Positions 44,143 to 52,910 of a stretch of DNA of 64,000 nt are shown here, piece after piece (the stretch's first letter is position 1; the number at the start of each line of letters is the position of its first letter). The DNA lies in assembly GCF_947495275.1 (NCBI RefSeq), contig NZ_CANLYL010000010.1, positions 116,585 to 180,584 on the forward strand, given 5' to 3'. The position numbers were made by a program, and so were the translations under genes. Origin of the DNA: an uncultured Roseobacter sp. (lineage in GTDB: Bacteria > Pseudomonadota > Alphaproteobacteria > Rhodobacterales > Rhodobacteraceae). Under the pieces are notes generated by a model. The model had not been told where the DNA came from. It ran no database searches and worked only from the letters and a program-made list of their open reading frames with translations.

Positions 44143-44718
44143 CCTTCAACACCTTGAAAATGAGCGGAAAAAATAATTCTCAATCCTCCATGAACGGATA
44201 TATTTAGAGTACCAGTTCAGCGTCTGCTCGACTTATTTCGAGAGTCGGCATTTGTTTCATGTCACACATTCGCTTCCATTGAACCTGCGCAAAGATAGTT
44301 GAAGCCCATTTGGTAAACCACCGATTGCACTAGAAGGCCACCCAACCGGCGGTCGTTAGTTGAGGTGAATTTTCCGAACAGTAAGAAATGTGATGCCGAT
44401 ACTCTAGGGCGAATTTTTGATGCCCGCGCATCAAATTTAGCGCTAAGCCTTGGATCGTTCGGCAGCACGAGATTTCGCTAAAGTGCCAGAAGCACACTCG
44501 GATGTTGCGATTTTCTTTCGAGTGTTTCGCCACCGGTTGGAGGCCAAAGCTGTGGCCAGATGCGTTACCTCAACGGGCGATCAAAAGACCATTCAAGGGC
44601 AACAGACTGCCGCTCCGGGCGCCTGTGCTAAGCCCGGTCTTTCCATCAGGCAAATCGCCCAGGAGTTGTAAGTCACTTGATATAAGGAAAAAAATCTGCT
44701 GTTTAGGAGTGTTAACTG
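44143..44718. other. 576-base intergenic gap
   Basis: It separates the divergent secretion pair and DUF4956 operon. Short open frames across it look like noise. The right part holds a pair of overlapping inverted repeats: AAAGACC (44584) with GGTCTTT (44636), and CCGGGC (44615) with GCCCGG (44632). These share two bases and exclude each other. Promoters for both sides must lie here; none was clearly recognised. Confidence 0.4.
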
Positions 44719-45363
44719 TTGGGAATGCTGTCAATTATGTTCGAGTCTATTGTTCAAGAAGTTCTTATTGTCTGCCTGTTGATTTCCATTTCTTTGGCTG
44801 GGCGGGCTGCTCTCATCATGGCGGGGCAGCGATGGGTTGGGACCTTCGCGCATACCGCCACGCTTACCACATTGCCGATTATTACGTTTGTGATCACCAA
44901 GGTCATTTCCGGTAATATCGCCTTGTCGCTGGGCATGATCGGCGCTTTGTCTATCGTTCGTTTCAGAAATCCGGTGAAATCGCCCTTTGAGCTTTCCGTC
45001 TATTTTGCAGCGATCACCATGGGGATTGCCGCATCGGTTTCAGTCAAGTGGCTCGTCTTTTTTGTTGCCGCCATGGGACTGGCACTCGTGGTGATGGTGG
45101 TTGCGAGCATCCTTGCTCCGCGCATTCTCGGACGGCCCTATTTTGAGACGTCTTTTAGCGAGGGCAATCGCCTGAGTACGCTGGAGGTTGAGGCCAGTGC
45201 CGCTTTGCATGCTCTTCAGGATAGCGAAGATCTGATTTCCGAAGTGCGCCGCGACGGCGCCTATTCCTACATTCTTGCATCTAACAAGTTTACGGTCCTC
45301 CAAGGCGATTTGCGAAAATTAGAGGGCAATCCGTCTGTCATCGAAGCGCGCTTAAACAAGTGA
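44719..45363 (+). CDS. DUF4956 membrane protein
   Basis: 214 residues from a TTG at 44719 (AGGAG nine bases upstream); an ATG at 44725 is also in frame with a longer spacing. Four membrane segments lie in the first 130 residues. The DUF4956 signature MIGALSIVRFRNPVKSPFEL is between spans. The C-terminal cytoplasmic part (about 135-214) is a small alpha/beta domain. DUF4956 proteins often occur with a VTC-domain protein and CotH-like protein, as here. The biochemical role is not established. It overlaps the CotH-like gene start. Confidence 0.87.
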   Translation: MGMLSIMFESIVQEVLIVCLLISISLAGRAALIMAGQRWVGTFAHTATLTTLPIITFVITKVISGNIALSLGMIGALSIVRFRNPVKSPFELSVYFAAITMGIAASVSVKWLVFFVAAMGLALVVMVVASILAPRILGRPYFETSFSEGNRLSTLEVEASAALHALQDSEDLISEVRRDGAYSYILASNKFTVLQGDLRKLEGNPSVIEARLNK

Positions 45364-47618
45364 TGCTGGGACGACCGTTCAAAAGAGTTATCATCTGGGC
45401 CTTGTGCTTCTGCGGCTTTGCCACCGCGTCGATGGCAGCTTGCGATTTTGCGACCTACGCTTACCGCGATGAACTTGCCAATCCTGCTCAGATCGAGAGC
45501 ATTGATGTCGAGATTCGCAAAAGCAGGAAATGGTTCAAGAATAGTATCTCGATCCTTGCGACCGACAAGATCACCATAGGAGATGAATTCAAGCGTAAGG
45601 TGGATGCGACCCTGCTGGTCCGTTATCCGTTTGGAAACTGCAGCTACAAAGCACGGGTCCGGCAGAGCGGTGACATCAAGGACCACATAAATTTGCTGCC
45701 CGGCGGCAATATCATCTCCAGTCTCGATGTCCGGCTTCGGGAAGGGAATGTCCTGAACGCTACGCGGTTCAAACTGCTACTGCCGCACACGCGCATGGGT
45801 GTGAATGAGGTTTTGGGCACGTTGATCTTGCGCGAACTTGGGTTCATCGCGCCGGAGACATTCATGGTTCCTGCGTCGATCAATGGAATTTCGGTTCAAT
45901 TGCTGTTTCAGGAAAACGCTCAGAAAGAACTTTTGGAACGGAACAACCGCCGCGAAGGTCCGATTTTTGAAGGGGATGAAGACCTGACGTGGGATGTCGA
46001 CGGGTTTGACAATCTGGAGCTGGAAAGTGTCTCTCTGGCCCGTTTGACCAATGGGAAATGGGCCGAGAAGGGCGAGATTTCGACGCAGATCTCGCTGGAG
46101 GCTTTCAAACGGCTGCAAGCTGCTTTCCTAGCTTACGCGGACGATGTCGAATTCAGGTACTATGGCATGCAGTTGGCGCCAAACCCAAACGCTGAAGATC
46201 ACGTATTCGAAACATATGCGATCGCCTTGCTGGCGATGACCGGTCGGCACGCATTGCGGCCCCACAACCGCAAGTTTTACTTCAATAGTTTCACGCAGAC
46301 CTTTGAACCGATCTACTATGATGGCAATCTTGAGTTTCTCAATGAGCTAAAACCCTTCGAGCGTCTTGGTGAGGCCAAGTCGCTGGAGTTCTTTCTCAAA
46401 CATGCATCCCCAGAAGCCATTGAGGAAATGGCGACACGAGTTGAGGCGTTGCAAAACGATGATGCATTCAAGGAGGCCTTTTTCAAGCGGGCAAGGATGG
46501 AGAGAGAGGCCGCAGATGCCATGATGAACCAAAGCCTTGAAGCGATGCTCTCGGGAATTGCCACCCTTCGGGAGATGCAGCGTCCATATGCGCAGGACAC
46601 TGATCAGAAAGTGGTTCTTGCCTTTGCGGAAAAACGTCAAAGACTGGCAGATCGTGCGGCCGATTTCGGATTTAACTACCGCTATTTTGATCTCGAAGGA
46701 CGCACCGAAACTGGGGATTACATCGGGCAACGGGTATCGGCATCTGGGGAGGCTGAGAGGGTCTCGCTGTCGTCTACTGAGTTGATCGATCTGATCAGCG
46801 ACAATGAATTCGAAGATGATCGGCTGCTGCTCTTGTCTGAGCCAGATCAGGCAATCGAGGACGAGTACCGAATACTGCCGTTTTTGAGTGGGGAACTGGT
46901 TCTTTCGACCGGTGCCAAGGTTGATCTCGACCTTGCAGCAAGCAAAATGATTGTCACGCAAACCGAAGCTGATGACTGGGTTCTTGTGCGCGGTGTGCAT
47001 CTTCAAGGCTGGACGATCGAATTCGATGGGAATGCGCAAAGCACGGCGATACTCAGCACACAGCGATTTAACAAGTTTGGGCTGACCGGATGTCTGAATT
47101 TCTTTGATGTGACTTTCGATGCGAGTACGGTTTCCGGCGCGGGGGGGCAGTGCGAAGACAGTGTCAACATCGTCTCGTCCAAGGGAGTCCTCACCAGCCT
47201 GACGGTAGAGGATGGCTTCGCCGACGCGATCGATATTGATTTTTCTGAGATCTCGATTGGTAACCTCAAGGTGACGCGCACGGGCAATGATTGCTTTGAT
47301 GTGTCTTCGGGCAAATTCGAAATTACCTCGGCTGTTCTCGAGGACTGTGGCGATAAAGGTATTTCGGTCGGGGAAAATTCTCAGTTTGAAGCGGATGACG
47401 TTGTCATCGACACAGCCGCGATAGGCGTATCATCAAAAGACTTTTCCCGTTCTCATGTTGTTCGCTTCGTGGGTAAGGAAATCCCGATCTGTGCTGAGGC
47501 GTTCCAGAAAAAGCAGGAATATGGCGGTGGGACGCTGAAACTGGATGCCTACGATTGCGAGGGGGATGTCAACGTGGATGCATTTTCAGACATCGCTGTT
47601 AACGAACTCACGCAATGA
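45363..47618 (+). CDS. Exported CotH-like protein fused to beta-helix domain
   Basis: About 751 residues; ATG at 45363 overlaps the previous stop (a GTG at 45360 is also in frame). A signal peptide (VIIWALCFCGFATASMA) is followed by a CotH-like kinase-fold region to about 430, with GRHALRPHNRKFYFNSFTQT followed by IYYDGN as the recognisable block. The rest (about 500-740) is repetitive: runs such as VNIVSSKGVLTSLTVEDGFA, NLKVTRTGNDCFDV, SAVLEDCGDKGISVGENSQF and DVVIDTAAIGVSS have the turn spacing of a right-handed parallel beta-helix. CotH proteins phosphorylate spore-coat proteins in Bacillus. Activity here, in the periplasm or outside, is untested. Confidence 0.75.
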   Translation: MLGRPFKRVIIWALCFCGFATASMAACDFATYAYRDELANPAQIESIDVEIRKSRKWFKNSISILATDKITIGDEFKRKVDATLLVRYPFGNCSYKARVRQSGDIKDHINLLPGGNIISSLDVRLREGNVLNATRFKLLLPHTRMGVNEVLGTLILRELGFIAPETFMVPASINGISVQLLFQENAQKELLERNNRREGPIFEGDEDLTWDVDGFDNLELESVSLARLTNGKWAEKGEISTQISLEAFKRLQAAFLAYADDVEFRYYGMQLAPNPNAEDHVFETYAIALLAMTGRHALRPHNRKFYFNSFTQTFEPIYYDGNLEFLNELKPFERLGEAKSLEFFLKHASPEAIEEMATRVEALQNDDAFKEAFFKRARMEREAADAMMNQSLEAMLSGIATLREMQRPYAQDTDQKVVLAFAEKRQRLADRAADFGFNYRYFDLEGRTETGDYIGQRVSASGEAERVSLSSTELIDLISDNEFEDDRLLLLSEPDQAIEDEYRILPFLSGELVLSTGAKVDLDLAASKMIVTQTEADDWVLVRGVHLQGWTIEFDGNAQSTAILSTQRFNKFGLTGCLNFFDVTFDASTVSGAGGQCEDSVNIVSSKGVLTSLTVEDGFADAIDIDFSEISIGNLKVTRTGNDCFDVSSGKFEITSAVLEDCGDKGISVGENSQFEADDVVIDTAAIGVSSKDFSRSHVVRFVGKEIPICAEAFQKKQEYGGGTLKLDAYDCEGDVNVDAFSDIAVNELTQ

Positions 47619-48208
47619 GCTTTCGGAAAGAACGCAAATTTCGGTTGACCTCAAGCGATGCAAAGAAGTTCAGAGCGCTTCTTTTGGGGCGAGGAATGTC
47701 ATTGCTGCATCCCAATCGCAAGATTGCCAGCCAATATTTTGATACCCGGGATCTTCAAGCCTTTCGCGACTCCGAAGAAGGCGTATTGCCACGGTTCAAA
47801 ATCAGGGTTCGCTGGTACAATGATGATCAATCGAGTCTGTCGCTGGAGCGAAAAACGTCTTCCGTCGAAGGGCGTTTCAAAACGACCAAGGCAGTTAAAG
47901 CGGAAGAATTCGCTAATTTCATAAGAAATGGCATCGTGGATCAGTCTTATGGAAACCTAATTCCCTCAGTTTGCATCGAATACCGGCGATCCTACTTCAA
48001 TTACGAAGACCTTAGAATAACCTTCGATAGCGATATTCGATACCGCTACAGTGGCAGCGCTAGGCAGTTCCGCGATCTGGAGGAGGTGGTTGAGATCAAG
48101 GCACCCTTCGAGGTGCCGGACAATTATCTTGAAACCATCGTGCCGGTGCCTTCGTCCCGGTTTTCAAAGTATGCGCGATCTTTCCTGCACCGAGAAAACG
48201 CGATCTGA
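47615..48208 (+). CDS. VTC-domain protein (polyphosphate polymerase-like)
   Basis: 197 residues. ATGA overlap with the CotH-like gene. Clear VTC/triphosphate-tunnel features: ERKFRLTS at the start, YFDTRDLQAF, PRFKIRVRWY, SLERKTSS, YRRSYFNYED, RITFDSDIRYRY, VVEIKAP and RFSKYARSF. These Arg/Lys/Glu strands line the tunnel that binds triphosphate or polyphosphate in eukaryotic Vtc4. Bacterial stand-alone members are often found beside CotH-like and DUF4956 genes. Whether it makes polyphosphate or acts on another phosphorylated molecule is unknown. It closes the operon. Confidence 0.87.
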   Translation: MSFRKERKFRLTSSDAKKFRALLLGRGMSLLHPNRKIASQYFDTRDLQAFRDSEEGVLPRFKIRVRWYNDDQSSLSLERKTSSVEGRFKTTKAVKAEEFANFIRNGIVDQSYGNLIPSVCIEYRRSYFNYEDLRITFDSDIRYRYSGSARQFRDLEEVVEIKAPFEVPDNYLETIVPVPSSRFSKYARSFLHRENAI

Positions 48209-48307
48209 CAACCGTTCCCTGGATTCTCCAAAAGTGAGCATCGAGCAATCCTGGCCACCCGAATTTGCGTGATCGGGAAAACTAGCCTGAATTGCCCATG
48301 TGGACGA

Positions 48308-49399
48308 TCAGATTGAGGCCGCTTGCGCGATCACGATGTTCAATGAGATGTAGCCGATCAGGAAAACCAGCAGCGCGGCGATGTCAAAACGCCGTTGCAA
48401 CTGGGCTTCGCCGGTCACCTCGCCAATTTTCAGCGTCATCGTAGAGGTCAGGACCGCGAGGAAAATAGTCACCAATGAAGCACCTGTCACGAAATCGGTT
48501 AAGCCGACAGTGCCGGTTTTGGGGATAAGGCGCGAGACCACATAGGTGCTTGCGATCGCTGCGAAGAAGGCACCGATACTGACCGAAAAGCGAGGCCCGG
48601 TATGTGCGGGGCCAATAAGAAATGACAAAAGGCAAATGGCCACGGAGGCAAATGTTCCGAGAAACATCTTGATGTAGAGCGCCCAACCGGGCTCTTTTAT
48701 GGCGATCCCGTAGACGAGCTGCGAGTAGGTCGCCTGGTAGCCTTCTGCGAGGCGCGGGTCGCCTCTTCTGGTTTTGTAGGAATGCGGTTTCTGGACGATT
48801 GTGCTGTCGTAGATTTCGTAGCCCGGAATCTTAACTCGGGAACTGACCGCGCTGCCGCTGACATCGGGCACAAAGATCATTTTCCCAATCTGGTTTTGCG
48901 CGTCTTCGATGCGAAGCGCCAGCAAATGGTCATCCCGCGGAAACCTGGCAACATTGAAAAACTTGGAGATGCGTGCCGTGACACGATAGAGTTCGTAACG
49001 TGTCACGCTATCGTCATAGCGCGTCTTGAGTTCCTTTTTGAGAATCTCGCCATCTATGACGTGGAAATTTTGCCCGGGCGAGATTTCGCGATCTGACCAT
49101 CGAAACCATAGGTAGAAATCAACGGTCCAATTGGTATCCGGCATCGACAGACGTGGGATACGGTCCACGTAAATACCTGTTTCGACGGAGATTTGCTCGG
49201 AATGATCGATGCCGTCCAGTGCGCGCGCATCAACGCCCGTGCGGCCGGTTTCATCAGCCGTCGGGTCAAGCCGGGCACGGTGTTCCTGCTGTGCGTTGCT
49301 TTTGCTCGTCTGGAGCATATCGGCCATGAAATACATGGCTGAAATATAGCCGGTGGATACTGTAAACAACCAAGCGATCAGGAGGGGTTTCAACATCAT
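48308..49399 (-). CDS. Pentameric ligand-gated ion-channel-like protein
   Basis: About 363 residues from ATG 49399 (tentative; frame open to 49474). The N-terminus carries one hydrophobic segment (PLLIAWLFTVSTGYISAMYF), then an extracellular beta-rich domain of about 200 residues with VDFYLWFRWSD, and FPRDDHLLALRIED, where pLGIC relatives have FPFDxQ. Four spans follow from about residue 255: MFLGTFASVAICLLSFLI, then SIGAFFAAIASTYVVSRLIP, TDFVTGASLVTIFLAVLTST and FDIAALLVFLIGYISLNIV. This resembles prokaryotic relatives of GLIC/ELIC. The Cys-loop pair is absent, as in bacterial members. The ligand is unknown. Confidence 0.72.
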   Translation of the reverse strand: MMLKPLLIAWLFTVSTGYISAMYFMADMLQTSKSNAQQEHRARLDPTADETGRTGVDARALDGIDHSEQISVETGIYVDRIPRLSMPDTNWTVDFYLWFRWSDREISPGQNFHVIDGEILKKELKTRYDDSVTRYELYRVTARISKFFNVARFPRDDHLLALRIEDAQNQIGKMIFVPDVSGSAVSSRVKIPGYEIYDSTIVQKPHSYKTRRGDPRLAEGYQATYSQLVYGIAIKEPGWALYIKMFLGTFASVAICLLSFLIGPAHTGPRFSVSIGAFFAAIASTYVVSRLIPKTGTVGLTDFVTGASLVTIFLAVLTSTMTLKIGEVTGEAQLQRRFDIAALLVFLIGYISLNIVIAQAASI

Positions 49400-49656
49400 C
49401 AAACGCTCGCAATATCCAAGTGCCAATGCAGCTTTCTGACGGTTTAGCCTAAACCTCTGGTTGCAGTTGTCCAACCATTTGTCGACCCCGCTGTGATCCT
49501 TTGCGAAGGCCGGACCCCATGCGCCGCATTCCAGATCGTTTCAAAAGAGGGGCGCCGGGTCACCTTGGGGCGCGAATTCATTTGCAAGAACAGAATTCCC
49601 TTTCTAGGCTTGTTTTACAAAACTGTTACAAAGCAGATGGTTCTGGGAGGGATTAC

Positions 49657-50682
49657 ATGACTTCATTAAAGACACTGTGCGGTGCATCCGCGCTTGCACT
49701 GGTTGCCGCAGCCGGTGCCGCGCAAGCGGATAAGCTGACATTCTATTGTTCCGCGCAAGAGGACTGGTGCCAGTTGATGGCCAACAGTTTTCAGGATGCC
49801 ACGGGCATAGACGTGGCAATGACGCGCAAATCGTCAGGCGAAACCTTTGCGCAAATCAAGGCGGAGAGCGCCAACCCAAAGGGCGATGTCTGGTGGGGCG
49901 GCACGGGTGACCCGCATCTTCAGGCCGCTGAGGAAGGGCTGACCGCGGAATACCTGTCACCAATGCGGGACCAACTGCATCCTTGGGCGATCTCACAGGC
50001 CGAAAGTGCCGGTAACAAAACCATTGGGATTTATTCCGGCGCCTTGGGTTACGGCTACAACGCTGATTTGCTGGCGGCGAACAACCTACCGGAACCAGCC
50101 TGCTGGAAGGATCTGCTCAAGCCTGAATATAAAGGCCATGTTCAGATGGCGAACCCCAATTCGTCCGGTACGGCCTATACAACATTGGCCACGATGATGC
50201 AGCTCTTTGGAGAAGACGAAGGCTTTGATTTCATGAAAGGCCTGCATACCAACGTCAACCAATACACGAAATCCGGATCCGCCCCCATCAAAGCGGCCGG
50301 ACGCGGCGAGAACACCATTGGCATCGTGTTCATGCATGACGCTGTCAAACAGGCTGTGTCGGGCTTCCCGGTCAAGGTCGTGGCACCCTGTGAGGGGACA
50401 GGCTATGAGATCGGGTCCATGTCGATCATCGACGGTGCGCGTAACATGGACGAAGCTAAAAAGTTCTATGATTGGGCGCTAAGTGCCGAAGCGCAAAACC
50501 TCGCGCTGCAGGTTAATGCGTTCCAGGTGCCGTCGAACAAGGGCGCTGAAACTTCCGCCTCTGCGCCTGATATGTCCCAGATCACCTTGATTGACTACGA
50601 TTTCAAGAAATACGGGTCGTCCGATGAGCGCAAACGCCTGCTGAAGAAGTGGGATGATGAGGTGTCAGTTCTGCCGCAATAA
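49657..50682 (+). CDS. AfuA/FbpA-type periplasmic binding protein
   Basis: 341 residues from ATG 49657, preceded by GGGAGG; an upstream frame is open to 49501. Signal peptide ALALVAAAGAAQA. The mature chain starts DKLTFYCSAQEDWCQLMANS and follows the COG1840 fold, with SGETFAQIKAESANPKGDVWWGG and GIYSGALGYGYN. The double tyrosine that binds ferric ion in FbpA-type proteins was not seen, so the substrate may be ferric ion, a sugar phosphate (as reported for AfuA) or another anion. Permease and ATPase genes follow within two and twelve bases. Confidence 0.87.
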   Translation: MTSLKTLCGASALALVAAAGAAQADKLTFYCSAQEDWCQLMANSFQDATGIDVAMTRKSSGETFAQIKAESANPKGDVWWGGTGDPHLQAAEEGLTAEYLSPMRDQLHPWAISQAESAGNKTIGIYSGALGYGYNADLLAANNLPEPACWKDLLKPEYKGHVQMANPNSSGTAYTTLATMMQLFGEDEGFDFMKGLHTNVNQYTKSGSAPIKAAGRGENTIGIVFMHDAVKQAVSGFPVKVVAPCEGTGYEIGSMSIIDGARNMDEAKKFYDWALSAEAQNLALQVNAFQVPSNKGAETSASAPDMSQITLIDYDFKKYGSSDERKRLLKKWDDEVSVLPQ

Positions 50683-50684
50683 AC

Positions 50685-52898
50685 ATGCGCCAGCTGGCAT
50701 CTGAGAAAACAACTCATCCGGTCCTGATCTTCTGGATCATCGCCGGATGGGTCGGTTTCTTCCTCCTCCCGTGGTACGGGGTGGAGGAATTTTTTGCGTT
50801 TGAATGGCTGCTAGATGGCTACCCGTTTGACACGGATTACGCACCTGCGGCGTTTCTGATCGGCCAGGGCGAAAAGCTGTGGCTTGCGCCAATGTTTGTG
50901 GCGCTTCTAGCCCCGCTCTGGGTGATCAAAAAGCGAAAAACCGATCCTCTTTATGCCAAAGTACTGATCCTTGCAGGGGCTTTCGGCTTTGGGTGGTTGA
51001 TTGTTCAGGGCTTCAGCATTGGTATCCGCGGCTGGAACTTCGACTGGGCCGAAGCGGTTTTTGGCGATTTGGGCGACCGTCAGTTCGGGATGGGATATGG
51101 CGCGCTGATCTGTGCCTCGGCTTTTCTGTTTCTATTTACGCAAGGCATTGCTGCGCGCGGCGCGATCAATGGCGACGTCTTTGTTGTCAGTGCGATCGGC
51201 GGCGTGATCGTAATTGTCACCGCATTTGTTTTCTTCCCGATCGCCAAGATGTTGACAGCCGCATTCATCACGGAAGAGGGCGGCTATTCCGCCAGCGTCT
51301 TTGCTGCCAAGTTCTTTGATGACCGTCTTTGGGGGTTGGGGTGCCTCTCGGGCGGGCGCTGTGGCGTGGCGTGGAATTCGCTTTTCCTTGCGGTGCTTGT
51401 CGGGCTGATCACAACGGTGCTGGGCCTCATTTTCGCATTGGTGGTGACCCGGTCGGGCTTTCGCTATAAACGCGCCTTGCGGGCGCTCACGGTCCTGCCG
51501 ATCATCACGCCCCCCTTCGTGATCGGCCTCGCGCTTATTCTGCTCTTCGGGCTGTCGGGGTCCGTCACCGTGTTTTTCTCCGACGTTTTTGGCATTCAGC
51601 CGACGCGGTGGCTTTACGGTCTGCCGGGGGTGCTCATCGCCCAGACGCTGGCGTTCACACCCATCGCGTTTCTGGTGCTCATCGGTGTGGTCGAAGGTGT
51701 TTCGCCGTCAATGGAAGAGGCGGCGCAAACGCTGCGTGCCAGCAAGTGGCAGGTCTTCAAAACTGTCTCCTTGCCGTTGATGCGCCCGGGGCTGGCCAAT
51801 GCCTTTCTACTCGGTTTCATCGAAAGCATGGCCGATTTCGGCAACCCTCTGGTGCTGGGCGGAAACTTCGATGTGCTCTCGACGGAGATCTTTTTTGCCA
51901 TCGTTGGCGCACAATATGATCAGGGCAAGGCGGCCGTTCTGGCGATGGTGCTGCTGTGTTTCACACTGGGTGCGTTTTATGCGCAACGTTTCTGGTTGGG
52001 CAAAAAGAGCTACACAACCGTTTCCGGCAAGGGTGATAGCGGGGTGCATCCCCATATGCCGCGGGCCTTGTCCTTGCCGGTTCTCGCGCTTGCCATGATC
52101 TGGGCAGGCTTTACTGCTGTCGTCTACCTGATGATCTTCTATGGCTCGGTTGTAGAGCTTTGGGGTGTCAATAACACGCTCACATTCAAACACTACATCA
52201 CCGCATTTTCGTTCCGTCTGGAGGAGGGCGGCATCCGCTGGTCGGGCGCCGCTTGGGACAGTTTCTGGACGACCCTGAAAATCGCCGCGATCGCCGCACC
52301 GCTCACGGCCATCGTCGGCCTGATCACCGCCTATCTGCTGACGCGCCAGACATTCGCAGGCAAAAACGCATTCGAATTTGGCACCATGCTCAGCTTTGCC
52401 ATTCCCGGCACGGTGATCGGTGTCAGCTACATTCTGGCCTTCAATGTTCCGCCGATTGAGATCACCGGAACCGGCATCATTCTTGTGGTCAGCTTCATCT
52501 TCCGCAACATGCCTGTCGGTGTAAGGGCGGGCATCGCTTCCATGTCGCAATTGGACAAATCGCTCGACGAGTCGTCCCTGACGCTGGGGGCAAATTCCTG
52601 GGAGACCTTCCGCCGGATTATCCTGCCGCTTCTGCGACCGGCGATCCTGGCCGCGTTGGTCTATAGCTTTGTGCGTGCGATGACGGCCATTTCAGCAGTG
52701 ATTTTTCTGGTCTCGGCGGAATATGACATGGCGACCAGCTACATCATCGGGCGGGTGGAGAATAACGACTACGGGCTGGCGATTGCCTATTCCACAACCC
52801 TGATCTTCGTGATGCTCAGCGTCGTGGCCCTCATGCAGGTGATTGTCGGACGCACGGAAATCGGGCGACGCATGACCCAATCGCGCACCAATGTATAA
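50685..52898 (+). CDS. ABC transporter permease, duplicated (FbpB-type)
   Basis: 737 residues, at least twelve membrane spans. The first ~220 residues have several spans without permease motif, then two binding-protein-dependent transport permease units with EAA-type loops: EGVSPSMEEAAQTLRASKWQ and ASMSQLDKSLDESSLTLGAN. Both have the Gly after the Ala-Ala pair shifted but recognisable as the ATPase-coupling loop. A two-in-one permease is common for COG1178 transporters. It is the middle gene of a three-gene operon with the binding protein and ATPase. Confidence 0.9.
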   Translation: MRQLASEKTTHPVLIFWIIAGWVGFFLLPWYGVEEFFAFEWLLDGYPFDTDYAPAAFLIGQGEKLWLAPMFVALLAPLWVIKKRKTDPLYAKVLILAGAFGFGWLIVQGFSIGIRGWNFDWAEAVFGDLGDRQFGMGYGALICASAFLFLFTQGIAARGAINGDVFVVSAIGGVIVIVTAFVFFPIAKMLTAAFITEEGGYSASVFAAKFFDDRLWGLGCLSGGRCGVAWNSLFLAVLVGLITTVLGLIFALVVTRSGFRYKRALRALTVLPIITPPFVIGLALILLFGLSGSVTVFFSDVFGIQPTRWLYGLPGVLIAQTLAFTPIAFLVLIGVVEGVSPSMEEAAQTLRASKWQVFKTVSLPLMRPGLANAFLLGFIESMADFGNPLVLGGNFDVLSTEIFFAIVGAQYDQGKAAVLAMVLLCFTLGAFYAQRFWLGKKSYTTVSGKGDSGVHPHMPRALSLPVLALAMIWAGFTAVVYLMIFYGSVVELWGVNNTLTFKHYITAFSFRLEEGGIRWSGAAWDSFWTTLKIAAIAAPLTAIVGLITAYLLTRQTFAGKNAFEFGTMLSFAIPGTVIGVSYILAFNVPPIEITGTGIILVVSFIFRNMPVGVRAGIASMSQLDKSLDESSLTLGANSWETFRRIILPLLRPAILAALVYSFVRAMTAISAVIFLVSAEYDMATSYIIGRVENNDYGLAIAYSTTLIFVMLSVVALMQVIVGRTEIGRRMTQSRTNV

Positions 52899-52910
52899 GG
52901 ACGCACGGAT

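Noticed and set aside
44262..44671. Short open frames in the 576-base gap
   Set aside because: Translations are low in structure and start poorly; treated as noise.
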